DNA of 64,000 nucleotides from assembly GCA_028671895.1 (NCBI GenBank), contig CM053809.1, forward strand, positions 32,339,501 through 32,403,500, given 5' to 3'. Of this stretch, positions 22,411 through 34,680 are shown one piece after another. The position numbers and the translations under genes are program-made. This DNA is from Oenanthe sinensis (taxonomy: Eukaryota > Streptophyta > Magnoliopsida > Apiales > Apiaceae). Below the pieces are notes generated by a model that was not told the DNA's origin, did no database searches, and worked only from the letters and a program-made list of their open reading frames with translations. Position 1 is the stretch's first letter; the number at the start of each line of letters is the position of its first letter.

Positions 22411-23728
22411 TTGCAAATGATAGAAATACCGTTACACAATCATGTTGGGTCCAATAATGAACAAGATGAGAGGAATGAGGAGGTCGTGGATGGCAAAGAA
22501 AAAGTGGAGAATAAAAAGACTGCTGACTTTGTTGAGAAGTGTGAAAATGATGATGTAAAAGTAAGGAAGAGGAAGGACAAAGAAATTACCAAGTACAATG
22601 AGAAAGTGGATAATGAAGATGCTATTAACTATGTTGAGAAAGATTATCTTCAAGCATGTAAATTGGGACTTCAGTTTTGGCAAGAAATGAGTCAAATTGC
22701 TTCGTCAAGAGTTGTACAATTACAAAGTGAAGTTGAGAGAGTAAGTATTTCTACATTTTTTTGCTATCTGACACATGGTTACATGTTACTATGTTAATTC
22801 ATGTTGATGCACATTCTCTGTTAATTTAGTTTACAAACATTTTTACTTTGCTTTCGTGCTTTGTAATTTACTGTAGATTCATGCCTCCATTGGACTGTTG
22901 AAACTAATGCACTTTCAAAATTTATGATAAGATCAATATTTAATTATGTGTTCAAGAACCTCCTTGTAATCTGATCAGTTAGAATTATCTTTAAGGTTAA
23001 TTGAATCATCTATTATTATAAATTCTAGAAAGTTCTATAAAGCTATATATAAGTATTGTACTCAATCACATTCAAATTATCATAAAATATAAATTTCTTT
23101 CATATATTTGTTCTACTATTTAAGAGCTTTGCAGTAGCAACTTAACTAAATTCCTTCATGGACGCTTGCAAATGGGGGAATCATCCATGTCCTGAACGAA
23201 GATGAGGAGATCGTGGAAGGAAAAAAGGAAGTGGAGAATAAAGAGACTGCATACTTTGTTGAGAAGAGTGATGTAAAAGTGAAAAATAATGAAGGTAATG
23301 AGGAAATTGATAAAGAAGAAGCTGCTGACCTTTTGAGAAACCCGAGAGTGAAGAAGACGATGTGAAGGTGAAGAGGAGAGAGGGCAAAGAGATTACGGAG
23401 TGCGAGGAAGATGTGGATAGAGAAGCTGCTGACTTTATTGAGAAGAAAGTGAAGAGGAGAAATGACAAGGAGATTATGGAGTACAATAAAGAAGTAGATG
23501 AAGAAGAAGCTATTGACTATGTTGATAAAGACTAGCTTGAAGCCCGTGAATTGAGTCTTCAGATTTTGCATGCAGAAACAAGAATTGCTTCGTTGGAAAT
23601 TGAGCAGTTACTAAATGAAGAAGATGATGATGGTGCTGACTTTGTTGAGAAGAGTGAAGATGATGATGTAAAAGTGAGGAAGAAAGATAGCAAGGAGATT
23701 GTGGATAAAGAAGAAGCTGCTGACTTTG

Positions 23729-25513
23729 TGTAACACCCCCTTCCCAAAATGAGACGAGGGTTTACTTTTCAAACCACAAACCTGTATACAGAGTATTAAA
23801 GTCCACCTTATATTGATTAAATAGGTCCAATAAATCTCCAAAATAATATTAAACCTCTGAAATAATCTAAACCTATAAGTGTGAAATAAAAAAAAATCTC
23901 AAATCATAAATAGTATCTAAATAATAGCTAGAAGTCCAAACTTCCTAAATCAACTGTATTAAGGGTAGCACTTCATCACACAGCCCAAGATTCCCCTAAG
24001 TACCTGCCAGAAGAAAGAATACGGCATGAGCCAAATGCCCAGTACGGATTGGAATACAGTTTATAAAACAAGAAGCAAGATATATAATTTGATAATAATA
24101 AATAAACTTTAATTTTTAAAAAACAAGGCTGAAGCAAAGTGAGGTTATGATATTTCATACCGATACAGAACAGATAACAGATACACACATCATAGGGTAC
24201 CTAATGCGTGCAACAAACCGGACAACGTGTACGGCATATACAACGTCACCGTCAAATATCAAATCACAAATCAAATCAGATCTGGGTGCACCCACGTATC
24301 CTCAAACAAATATTAAATGCGCAAAGCTCGCCACCTGAGCTATCAGAAGGATACGCCGTGACTAATCACACTGCCACGGAAGTGTCATGCCACTGGTGCC
24401 GCAATGACATGGCTGTAGTACCTCTACAGCTGGTTAACTCGGTATACCCTATATCACTCTAAGGGTTCAAATAAAATAATTTTCACAATTTTAAAACCAC
24501 CTGAACAGATATTTCAAATATTCTATGCATATATATAACATATATAATTTTCGAAAATCGCAGAGACAGATATTTAAATATTTTGAAACAGACTTTAAAT
24601 TAAATTTCAGAGAATCAAAACAGTTAAGACGAGTAATAACGGAATGAACAGATTTACGAAAGGAATTAATTAAATATAATTAATCCTAAAAAGAGTAGCA
24701 CTGAAGAGAAAGGGGACGAAATCCGTACCTCGAGAAAGATAACCACAATCAATACTTAAGTCCGTAAAATCCACACGTAACTCGTTAAAAATCTGACTTT
24801 TTAATCTAATAACACAAAATATTATTTTAATATTATAAATCATTACTTAATATATAATAATTAAAACGGAATCAGATTATCATTATTAATATTAAATCAT
24901 GGAAATACTAGTGCTATTTAAATTATATCAAATATATAGAGTATAATTTATTAATAATGATGCGTACACCAATATGAAAGCTTAAAACTTGATTCTGGGA
25001 TCATCTGTGAAAAAAACGTGAACATGTGTGTGTACCAATGAATTAAAAATATTAATTAATAATATATATCAATAGGCTTGTGAAAACCAAGTAAGAAATC
25101 AAATATAGTCAGGTACTATATGAGTAATATTTTGTAAACAAATCTTATAGACTTAAATACATGTTTGTGTAATCATCACAGTACGCATAAGTCAAATATA
25201 TAAAATTATATATTAATGCATTGAAGAAACGTACGTGTTAATCCGATGATTTGGTCCTCTCGTTTTTGTCTATGCTTCAAGCTCTGTTCCGCCTCCGTTC
25301 GGTCTCTGTTTTTAGGGTTTTATAATTATAAAGTGAATGCGTTTCTAGAATTACACCCTATATATATAAACAAAATTATTATCCTATTTTAAATCTAATT
25401 ACTAATTCTTTTCTATATTTAATATAATATAAATAAATATTATTAAATAACCTCACAAATATAATTCTAATTCTAATTAATATTATAATAAATAAATAAT
25501 CACGGATATTACA
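23729..25513 (-). repeat. 3' LTR of the Tekay-like element (left copy)
   Basis: 1785 bp with TG...CA ends (TGTAACACCC and GGATATTACA on the + strand). Same length as its partner with no net indel. Small ORFs inside are mirrored in the other LTR and are not genes. Confidence 0.95.
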
Positions 25514-25524
25514 TATATACCCCC

Positions 25525-28296
25525 TTAAAAAGGATTCCGTCCCCGGAATCTAACGAAACTAAAACTCGTACCTGAATCAAATAAGTGCGGATATTTCTCA
25601 CGGATAGATTCTTCTAACTCCCAAGTAGCCTCTCTCTCAGAATGGTTCTTCCACAAAACTTTAACAAATGGAATAGTTTTCTTCCTCATAATTCGTTCCT
25701 CTCGAGCTAAAATAGTTTCAGCTTCTTCCTCACAAGAAAGATCTTCCCTAATCTTATGTAATGGATATTGAACTACGTGCAACGGGTGATACTTGTAGCC
25801 TCTCAGAACAGATACATGGAACACATTATGCACATGAGATAACTGTGGTGGCAATGCTACTCTATAAGCAACTTCCTCCACTCTTTCTATACCATCAAAA
25901 GGACCAACATATCTTGGACTAAGCTTCCCTTTCATACCAAAATGTTTAACACCCTTCTAAGGACACACCTTCAAAAAAAACATGATCACCAGACTCAAAT
26001 CCACCGAACTTCCTCTTTTGATATGTCTAGCTCTTTTGACATGATTGAACTTCCTTTAAGTTTTCTTTAGTCTGCTCTACCTTCTCGTTAGTTACCCGAA
26101 CCAACTCTGGCCCTTCAATGACACTCTCTCCAACCTCATTCCAACAAGTTGGTGCTATACATTTTCTACCATACAATGCCTCAAATGGTCGCATGTCAAT
26201 GCTCGCTTGCCAGCTATTATTGTATGCAAACTCCACAAGGTACAGATACTTGTCCCAATCACCAGGTCACTCCAAAGCACAAGCTCTCAACATATCCTCC
26301 AACGTCTGAATAGTCCTCTTTGACTGTCCATCAGTTTGTGGGTGAAAGGTTGTACTATAATTAAGCCTCGTACCCCAAGCCTGCTGAAATACCTTCCAAA
26401 AATGTGAAATAAACCTCGTATCCTTGTTTAAAACTATCAACACTGGCACACCATGAAGTTTAACAATATCCCACTAAAATATCTCTGCCAAATCATGAAT
26501 AAGAGTGTTTTCTCTAATAGCTAAGAAATGAGCTGATTTTGTAAGTCTATCAACTACCACCTAAATAACATCATTCTTCCTGAAGGTCCTCGGTAAACCG
26601 GTCACAAAATCCATGGTAATGTTTTCCCACTTCCAAACTGGGATATCCAACGGCTGTAACAGTCCACTAGATCGCTGATGTTCAATCTTCACCTGTTGAC
26701 ATGTAAGACATTTCCCCATGAACTCTGCTATGTCCTGTTTCATCCCACTCCACCAAAAGTACTTCTTCAAATCCCTATACATCTTAGTAGAGCTTGGATA
26801 AATAGATAATGAAGAACTATGAGCCTCAGTCAAAACTGCTTCATGAACTACTATATCTGCAGGTACACACAATCTGCTACCCAACCATACCACACCATGA
26901 ACATCAACATGAAACTCCGTTTTCTTGCCATCTGCCACATTCGATCTAATAGCTTCTAGCCCTGTATCACTTTTCTGAGCTTCCTTAACCCTTGAGACTA
27001 GATTTGATCCCACCTTCAAACTTGCCATGCTTGCAGCTGATCCTCCAACATACAGCTCCACACCCAAGCGCTTCATATCTGAAATAAGGTGCTGCTGAGT
27101 AATAAGAGATGCAACACTTCCCAAATTCTTCCTACTAAGAGCGTCTGCCACTACATTCGCCTTTCCTGGATGGTACTGAATTTTAGCATCATAATCTTTA
27201 ATAAGTTCAAGCCACCTCATCTGCCTCATGTTTAACTCCTTTTATGTAAAAAAAGAATTTGAGACTCTTGTGATCAGTGATGATGTCACAAGTTTCACCA
27301 TACAAATAATGCCTCCAAATTTTTAACGCAAAAACCACTGTTGCTAACTCCAAGTCATGTGTATGATATTTTACCTTATAAGGTTTAAGCTGGCTAGCGA
27401 CGTAAGAAATTAGCTTCCCATGGTGAATAAGAACACACCTCAATCCTCTATTAGTAGCATCACCATAAATTTGATGTCCTCCACTCCATGATGGTAAAAC
27501 AAGTATAGGAACTGACACCAACCTCTTCTTCAACTCTTGAAAACTCTACTCACGATCATCATTCCACTCGAACTTAACACCCTTTCGCATCAACTGAGTC
27601 AACGACAAAGCTATGGATGAGAATCCCTCTACAAAACGCCTATAGTAGCCTGCCAAACCCAAGAAATTCCTCACCTCTATCACAGTGTTAGGTCTCGGCC
27701 AATTTGTGATAGTCTCGACTTTCGCAGGATCCAACTCAATCCCTTTACCAGATACAATATGCCCCAAAAATGCAACCTGCTCCAACCAGAATTCATATTT
27801 CAAAAATTTTACAAACAATTTCTTTTTCCTCAAAATTTCAAGTACAATGCGCAAATGTTCCTCATGTTCTTCTTTACTCCTAGAGCATATCAAGATATCA
27901 TCAATGAAAACCATAACGAACTTATAAAACTAATCGTGAAGAACGTGATTCATCAAATTCATAAATATTATTGGAGCATTCGTCAACTTAAAAACATCAC
28001 AAGAAACTCATAATGACCATATCAAGTACGAAATGTTGTCTTCAGAATATCTTCATTTCTTACTTGTAATTGATAATAACCCAATCTCAAATCTATCGTC
28101 GAAAGAAATATTTTTCCCCTTGTAAATAATCGAACAAGTCATCAATGTTTAACAAATGATACTTATTTCTAACAGTCATCTTATTCAACTCCCTGTAGTC
28201 AATACACATTTTCATAGACCCGTCTTTCTTCTTCACAAAAAATAGTGAAGCACTCCATGAAGATAGACTCGGTCTGATAAATCCCTTATCCAACAA
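25525..28296 (-). pseudogene. Degenerate Ty3/gypsy pol (RT, RNase H, integrase, chromodomain)
   Basis: Read on the minus strand the domains follow the gypsy order. RT start is at 28296-28093 (KKKDGSMKMCIDYRELNK), RT core at 27914-27546 with FIDDIL at the catalytic position (usually YVDD), then LGLAGYYRRF. RNase H is at about 27533-27207 (GDATNRGL, TDHKSLKFFF). The integrase zinc-binding part is at 27229-26561 (HHCC: HSSSL to CLTCQQVK), and catalytic core pieces at 26561-26027 include FHPQTDGQSKRTIQ. A GPF/Y module (VGPFDGIERV) and chromodomain-like tail lie at 25935-25525. Several frameshifts and stops separate the pieces, including a gap between the RT halves (27915-28092). Protease and gag are missing upstream. 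The chromodomain tail and LTR type suggest the Tekay/Del clade. It cannot make a working polyprotein. Confidence 0.9.
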
Positions 28297-29470
28297 GTCT
28301 TGTAGTTATTCTTTTAATTCATATAACTCTACTAGTGTCATCGTATACAATCATTTTAAATAACTTCAGCCCTCGTGACAAATTCAAGAATAACATATAC
28401 ATGCTTTTGTGAAATAACACATCTTTTCATGTCTTTGGAGTATTCTCAAACCTACAATTATAAAATCCATCCACTACTTTCTTTTTATACTCCAACATCT
28501 CTAGTTATATGGAACCACTTAGGTTAGATCTCAATTCATATTTAAATCTCTCATTACTTTAAAGATGTATCATGAACCCTTCAAAAAATCCAACTTAACA
28601 GACCTTGTTTTAAAATATTCTCATCATTATTCTACTTAATAAATATAAGATCCTAAAGGTAAGTTTTCTTAGGCGCAACTAAGAAATATTGTCATCCAAA
28701 CACATTATTAAATCATTTTCAATCCATTGCCATCTTGAAATCTTTTCATCTAGTCGCATTCATATTTCGTCACCACATTCCAAATTCTATATATCTGATA
28801 TCACGTCCTACCATGGTAGTGAACCTAGTATCAATAATCTTTAATATGTAACTCATAGCCCTAATTGAAATCTAAAAGCAATACAATCCTTAGCCAAAAG
28901 TTATCTTACTCATAGAGTTAAAATAATTCTAAATACACCTTTCATTTAAAAATCTTGATTTACAGTTACTAACATACTTGCATCCTCATAGATCATTCAC
29001 TTTCCTTTTTAATTAATTGCTCCAAAATGTTAAATCAATAAATCCTTAAGATTTAATCAAGGTCATGCATCACTATCGATAATAAGTTTGCCTAGATAAG
29101 TATATTCTACAGATTCTAAACACTCTTGATAATTATCACGAAGGCACATAAAAGGATCCATTTACGAAGACTAAAAGGAAAGATTCTGAAGAGATGAGAA
29201 AGAAGCAACAAAATGAGTCAAAACATATTCAAATAATGCAAAAGCTCCACGTCTAAAAAGGGTTCACAATATCAAATACAGATACGAATGAATTCGCAGA
29301 AAGAGGCAAGCTGAAGTATTTCATAAAAAAAAATTTGTGACATAATGTTGAAATGAACGCAACTACATGAAGTCTCAAAATTGAATACCCATCCTAACGG
29401 CTACCCAAACTCACAGGTCAAACCTAAATAGGTTTTCTACAAGAAAGAACCTAAGCTCTGATGCCATAAG
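28297..29470 (-). other. Non-coding interior of the retrotransposon where gag should be
   Basis: About 1.2 kb, AT-rich, without any gag or protease motif in six frames as far as I can read. In an autonomous relative this space encodes gag and protease. At 29459-29470 the minus strand reads TGGCATCAGAGC, a second primer-binding-like site that abuts the LTR-like block at 29471. Confidence 0.6.
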
Positions 29471-29702
29471 TGACAACCCGGGTCAAATCCCGAGTCTTTT
29501 TCGAAAATCGGGTCAAGTCCCGACTTTCAAATCCGAAATAAGCCAAAGTAAACTGGCCCAAATGCAACAACTTGGGTAATCCACAAGTCCACCACAGGCC
29601 CCCAAAAGATCAATGATTTGTTGGTGCACTTAGTAGTAGTACTCTTGCTTATATACTGAACAAATTATCCCAATCTACTCGATGTGAGACTGGGGTGTTA
29701 CA
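29471..29702 (-). mobile_element. Embedded 232-bp LTR-like block with its own primer-binding site
   Basis: On the minus strand it starts TGTAACACCCC, holds a TATATAAG promoter box at about 29650, ends GGGTTGTCA, and is followed four bases later by TGGCATCAGAGC, a near match to tRNA-Met priming sites. This is a complete LTR-PBS junction of a different, short-LTR element inside the larger element's leader. Confidence 0.6.
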
Positions 29703-29739
29703 AACTCCCTCACTTAAATTCTTGACGTCCTCGTCAAGC

Positions 29740-29885
29740 CGAACAGATAGCCCATAGGCCGAGATCGTACCTCTCTAGCCATTGTGGGATAATACTGGCT
29801 AGTTTCGTGTCCCCACCTCCGGACCTCTATCCATTGTGGGATAATACCACCAGCCTTCGTGTCCCCACCTCCGGCAACTTGACGA
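29740..29885. repeat. Two-copy tandem repeat in the retrotransposon leader
   Basis: A unit of about 62 bp containing CATTGTGGGATAATAC and TTCGTGTCCCCACCTCCGG occurs twice in direct order, just downstream of the primer-binding site of the outer element. Confidence 0.75.
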
Positions 29886-29920
29886 ATCAAGCTTTCGAGA
29901 GTTGGCTCTGATACCATCTC

Positions 29921-31705
29921 TGTAACACCCCCTTCCCAAAATGAGACGAGGGTTTACTTTTCAAACCACAAACCTGTATACAGAGTACTAAAGTCCACCT
30001 TATATTGATTAAATAGGTCCAATAAATCTCCAAAATAATATTAAACCTCTGAAATAATCTAAACCTATAAGTGTGAAATAAAAAAAAATCTCAAATCATA
30101 AATAGTATCTAAATAATAGCTAGAAGTCCAAACTTCCTAAATCAACTGTATTAAGGGTAGCACTTCATCACACAGCCCAAGATTCCCCTAAGTACCTGCC
30201 AGAAGAAAGAATACGGCATGAGCCAAATGCCCAGTACGGATTGGAATACAGTTTATAAAACAAGAAGCAAGATATATAATTTGATAATAATAAATAAACT
30301 TTAATTTTTAAAAAACAAGGCTGAAGCAAAGTGAGGTTATGATATTTCATACCGATACAGAACAGATAACAGATACACACATCATAGGGTACCTAATGCG
30401 TGCAACAAACCGGACAACGTGTACGGCATATACAACGTCACCGTCAAATATCAAATCACAAATCAAATCAGATCTGGGTGCACCCACGTATCCTCAAACA
30501 AATATTAAATGCGCAAAGCTCGCCACCTGAGCTATCAGAAGGATACGCCGTGACTAATCACACTGCCACGGAAGTGTCATGCCACTGGTGCCGCAATGAC
30601 ATGGCTGTAGTACCCCTACAGCTGGTTAACTCGGTATACCCTATATCACTCTAAGGGTTCAAATAAAATAATTTTCACAATTTTAAAACCACCTGAACAG
30701 ATATTTCAAATATTCTATGCATATATATAACATATATAATTTTCGAAAATCGCAGAGACAGATATTTAAATATTTTGAAACAGACTTTAAATTAAATTTC
30801 AGAGAATCAAAACAGTTAAGACGAGTAATAACGGAATGAACAGATTTACGAAAGGAATTAATTAAATATAATTAATCCTAAAAAGAGTAGCACTGAAGAG
30901 AAAGGGGACGAAATCCGTACCTCGAGAAAGATAACCACAATCAATACTTAAGTCCGTAAAATCCACACGTAACTCGTTAAAAATCTGACTTTTTAATCTA
31001 ATAACACAAAATATTATTTTAATATTATAAATCATTACTTAATATATAATAATTAAAACGGAATCAGATTATCATTATTAATATTAAATCATGGAAATAC
31101 TAGTGCTATTTAAATTATATCAAATATATAGAGTATAATTTATTAATAATGATGCGTACACCAATATGAAAGCTTAAAACTTGATTCTGGGATCATCTGT
31201 GAAAAAAACGTGAACATGTGTGTGTACCAATGAATTAAAAATATTAATTAATAATATATATCAATAGGCTTGTGAAAACCAAGTAAGAAATCAAATATAG
31301 TCAGGTACTATATGAGTAATATTTTGTAAACAAATCTTATAGACTTAAATACATGTTTGTGTAATCATCACAGTATGCATAAGTCAAATATATAAAATTA
31401 TATATTAATGCATTGAAGAAACGTACGTGTTAATCCGATGATTTGGTCCTCTCGTTTTTGTCTATGCTTCAAGCTCTGTTCCGCCTCCGTTCGGTCTCTG
31501 TTTTTAGGGTTTTATAATTATAAAGTGAATGCGTTTCTAGAATTACACCCTATATATATAAACAAAATTATTATCCTATTTTAAATCTAATTACTAATTC
31601 TTTTCTATATTTAATATAATATAAATAAATATTATTAAATAACCTCACAAATATAATTCTAATTCTAATTAATATTATAATAAATAAATAATCACGGATA
31701 TTATA
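29921..31705 (-). repeat. 5' LTR of the Tekay-like element (right copy)
   Basis: 1785 bp partner of the LTR at 23729. Its outer end reads GGATATTATA instead of GGATATTACA, a C-to-T change that destroys the canonical terminal CA. The 5-bp duplication CTTTG follows at once. Confidence 0.95.
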
Positions 31706-32250
31706 CTTTGTTGAGAAGCCCATGATTGAAGAAGATGATGCAAAAGTGAAGAGGAGAGAGAGTAAGGAGATTATGAAGTGCAAGGAGGAAGTGGATAATG
31801 AGGAGGATGCTGCAAGTGACTTGGAGAATGAAGTGTTTGAGGATGAAGAGGGTGCTGCAAGTGACTTGGAGAATGAAGAGGTTTCAAGTGATGAGGCAAA
31901 AGTGAAACTAAGGGAAGAACAAAGAGCCAAGAACATGGATGCAAAAAGAAGGAAACAAATCCGAGCTGAGAAAAAATCTCGCAAAGTGGTTCGAAAAGCT
32001 GAGCAGAAAGAGATGGTATGTAGTCAAGTTAGTAGACCTCTGGTAGCATATAACAATTAATTTTAAGGCACTAAGACTGACTTTGTGTTGTTCTCAGTAG
32101 CTTGCTACAAAGAAGGGCACAACTTTCAAACAATCCAAGGAGCATGCTGAAAAGGAGGGAACAACTTCCACATCTGTGCATTCAGAGGATCTTCAAATGG
32201 TCGAACAATCCAAGAAGAAGGCTGTTGCTGAGATTGTCTCCAAATTGTAG

Positions 32251-32295
32251 AAGAAGAAGAAGAAGAAGAAGAAGAAGAAGAAGAAGAACAGAAGA
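32251..32295 (+). repeat. GAA/AAG trinucleotide microsatellite
   Basis: An uninterrupted run of AAG repeats begins immediately after the TAG stop of the charged-repeat gene. Read through in frame it would give poly-Lys; in the opposite strand it appears as poly-Ser. Confidence 0.9.
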
Positions 32296-33119
32296 TAAAA
32301 CTACTGTAATAACTGTGCCTGTGTTTGCTGTGCATACATTGTATTCCCTTTGTTTGTGTTTTACCTCTTGTATGTTGCCTAGTGTAATAGGCCATGCATA
32401 TAAAAAGTGGCTGATTCATTTTGTTATCCCAGAACGAGCAAATAAAAAATTTCACTACATGTGAAGTTTGCTTTCTAGTGCTCACTGCATAGTGCATATG
32501 CATAAAGATGACTTCAATTTGAACAAAAATCCTAAACAGAATATAGGCCTTTCACTGGATTGTATGTTAGTTCTATTTTTACATGATAACTACAACATTA
32601 TTAATGGGGCTGCTAGTTTTTTTCTTGGTAATGGTTGATAAAATCATTTTTGACTTGGCAAATCCTTGTAAAAAATATATATACAGGCCATGCAAAGTCA
32701 TACGTCTATTTGGCTGTTTTCTTCCGCCGGTGCCATGTAGCTCCCTTGACCCATCATCATCTTCTTTGTTTTCTTCTTGATAATATACTATAAATTAGTA
32801 TGTTTTTATGATATTTTTTGCTTTGGTTTCTCCTCGGAATATATCTAAGAAAACTTAAGAAATTGAAAATGAGTTGCACATAATTGGATACACAATTATG
32901 TACAAAATGACGTGGCTATAGCTGACACCTATCACCCACTTTATAATTTATTTTTTGTTTGCTATAAGCATTTCTTTCTTTACTTTTGTACATATTATTA
33001 ATGACTTTTGTTCCTTTTTTTAAATGTATATACTTATTATTTGAAGTTTTTTTTCAAAAATGATATTTATTCTATTAATATTTTAGTTTTATGTTAAATT
33101 TTGATATTTATTAGTAAAC
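32296..33119. other. 3' flank and AT-rich intergenic
   Basis: The 3' UTR of the broken gene probably ends in the first 200 bases. No gene is seen further on. Confidence 0.4.
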
Positions 33120-34680
33120 TATGTTTATCAATATTACTTTTCTGTTCGTCATATCCACCGCCGTACACTATGAGGAAAATATTAACAGCCAATGCAACCA
33201 AACAATAACTGTTCGCCAATTTAGCTCTGTTCACCATTTTCAATGGCGAACACAACATGAAAGTTGGTAATTTCTTTTTTGACAGAGGGGTTGTAATTTT
33301 TGTCTTTCTCTTTAGGACTTGGTTTTGTTTTTTCATACTTTTGTTTGGATTCAGTTGAACGCGGATACTAAGAAAGGTTGGGAAACAAGTGGAGAAAGAA
33401 TAGCAGGAGATTTGTGTGCATGTGTTCTTTGAAATTGAACACCTTAAAATATTCGAATTTATGTTCTAATGTTTTTTTACGGTCACTAAATATTTTTTAT
33501 ATTCGTATTCTTGTCAACATTTAGAACACCAATATTAAAAATATTACTTTAAAAATAAATATTGTTGAAAACTCCTATAAATGGTTGGTTTTACTTTAAA
33601 AATAAGAAGGGAAAAAAAAGAAGAAAAATGGTTCGGTTATCATAGAGGTGAAATGTAGGTCCTGCTCGATCAGGATATTATTAATATTTTATAATTTTTT
33701 TATTAATATTTTATATTTTCAATAATTAATCTATTATATACAATCTAAATGACTAACATACTTAAAAAATATGAAATTAATTATAATAATACCTATACAG
33801 CCAATATTGTTATAATTTATTATAAGTTTTGACAAATATTAGCTTACAGATTAAAATCAGTGATATCGTTAAAGAAGTGATTTATATTATTATTAATATT
33901 TCATAATTTCGATCAATATCCCTATATCTATTTAATTAAATAATATGAGAAATTTAAATGAGTTAGTAATGTTTTTTAGATTTATTCTTATAATTTTTTT
34001 AATTTTTTTTTTTGATTTAATATTTAATATTCGTATTTTAATAATATTTCTTGTATATTTATTTTCATATTTTCAATAATTATTTTAAATTTTGCTAATA
34101 TATAGAAATATTATATTATTGGACGTAATAATTAGTCTATACTATGAAATTGTCTTAAATAATTTACTTCAGTTATGATGATACATTTTTTGAACTATAA
34201 TATTAATAATATAATATAATTTTAATAAAATTTATAATAAATAATAATTTATAATTTTAATAGAGTTTAAAGACTTTAAGAGTTGATAAAATTGAGATAA
34301 TAATTCAATTATATCTGTTAGAATTGTATTAGATCTATACTATTATATTATTATATTATAAATAAAATAAATTATATGAATTTAATTTTTTTTTAATGTT
34401 AGACAATTTTTTAAAAAGGTATAAATCAAACCATTAATTATAAGTATTGTTATATATAAGTATAGTCGTCATCACTGACTTTGTATATCATCTCTAATGG
34501 CGTACACAACTAAACTGAAATTACCAACTTTAATGTTGTGTTCGCCATTGATGGCGAACAGATCTAAATTGGCGTCACAGGACAATTTTTGTTACTTTCC
34601 TGTTCGCCATTCGCCGTACAGTATGAGAAAAATATTCACAACCAATCCAATCAAACAACTCTATTCGTCAAAACGGGGAA
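33120..34680. repeat. Related repeat blocks in mixed orientation around 1.2 kb of AT-rich DNA
   Basis: Block 33120-33290 holds GCCGTACACTATGAGGAAAAT on one side and CAATGGCGAACACAACATGA on the other. Block 34497-34680 holds the second segment in reverse (AATGTTGTGTTCGCCATTGA) and the first in direct orientation (CGCCGTACAGTATGAGAAAA), each joined by a CTGTTCGCCA motif. The spacer 33600-34450 is extremely AT-rich with no ORF. The layout suggests a decayed foldback or two nested copies of one element, not a gene. Confidence 0.55.

Larger units (their letters stand above)
23729..31705 (-). mobile_element. Ty3/gypsy (Tekay-like chromovirus) LTR retrotransposon, complete ends, defective coding
   Basis: Two LTRs of 1785 bp (23729-25513 and 29921-31705) bound a 4407-bp interior, with a 5-bp target duplication CTTTG on both sides. 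Coding direction is minus, so the right LTR is the 5' LTR. The primer-binding site TGGTATCAGAGC (complement at 29905-29916) matches initiator tRNA-Met and lies four bases inside the 5' LTR. A polypurine tract AAGGGGGTATATA abuts the 3' LTR (25514-25526). The LTRs differ at four positions I found, all C/T transitions (23796/29988, 24423/30615, 25184/31376, 25512/31704), so insertion is very recent. Yet gag is absent and pol is broken, so movement must have been helped in trans. Confidence 0.95.
22411..32250 (+). pseudogene. Charged-repeat protein gene, frameshifted and split by a retrotransposon
   Basis: Function unknown. Exonic pieces: 22411-22749 (ends before a GTAAGT donor), about 23190-23728, 31711-32014 and about 32101-32250. 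The protein is highly charged and repetitive: a unit of about 30 residues ends in ADFVEK or variants (TADFVEK, TAYFVEK, AADFIEK, GADFVEK) and contains VKVRK-KEI. A longer block (AINYVEKDYLQACKL, IASS) is duplicated at about 23508-23590, so the gene grew by internal duplication. Lesions: a 1-base deletion near 23330, an in-frame TAG at 23533-23535 where the sister copy has Tyr, and the 8-kb element inserted inside a GAC-TTT-GTT codon run, with CTTTG duplicated at 23724-23728 and 31706-31710. The last exon ends IVSKL before a GAA microsatellite. The gene was probably already damaged before the insertion. Confidence 0.7.

Noticed and set aside
24147..24462. ORFs of 63, 70 and 84 aa that occur identically at 23976-24462 and 30168-30654
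   Set aside because: They are identical only because they lie in the two LTRs of one element; no protein signal.
32126..32503. 125-aa minus-strand ORF with a poly-Ser run
   Set aside because: The Ser run is the antisense of the GAA microsatellite and the ORF crosses the end of the charged-repeat gene.
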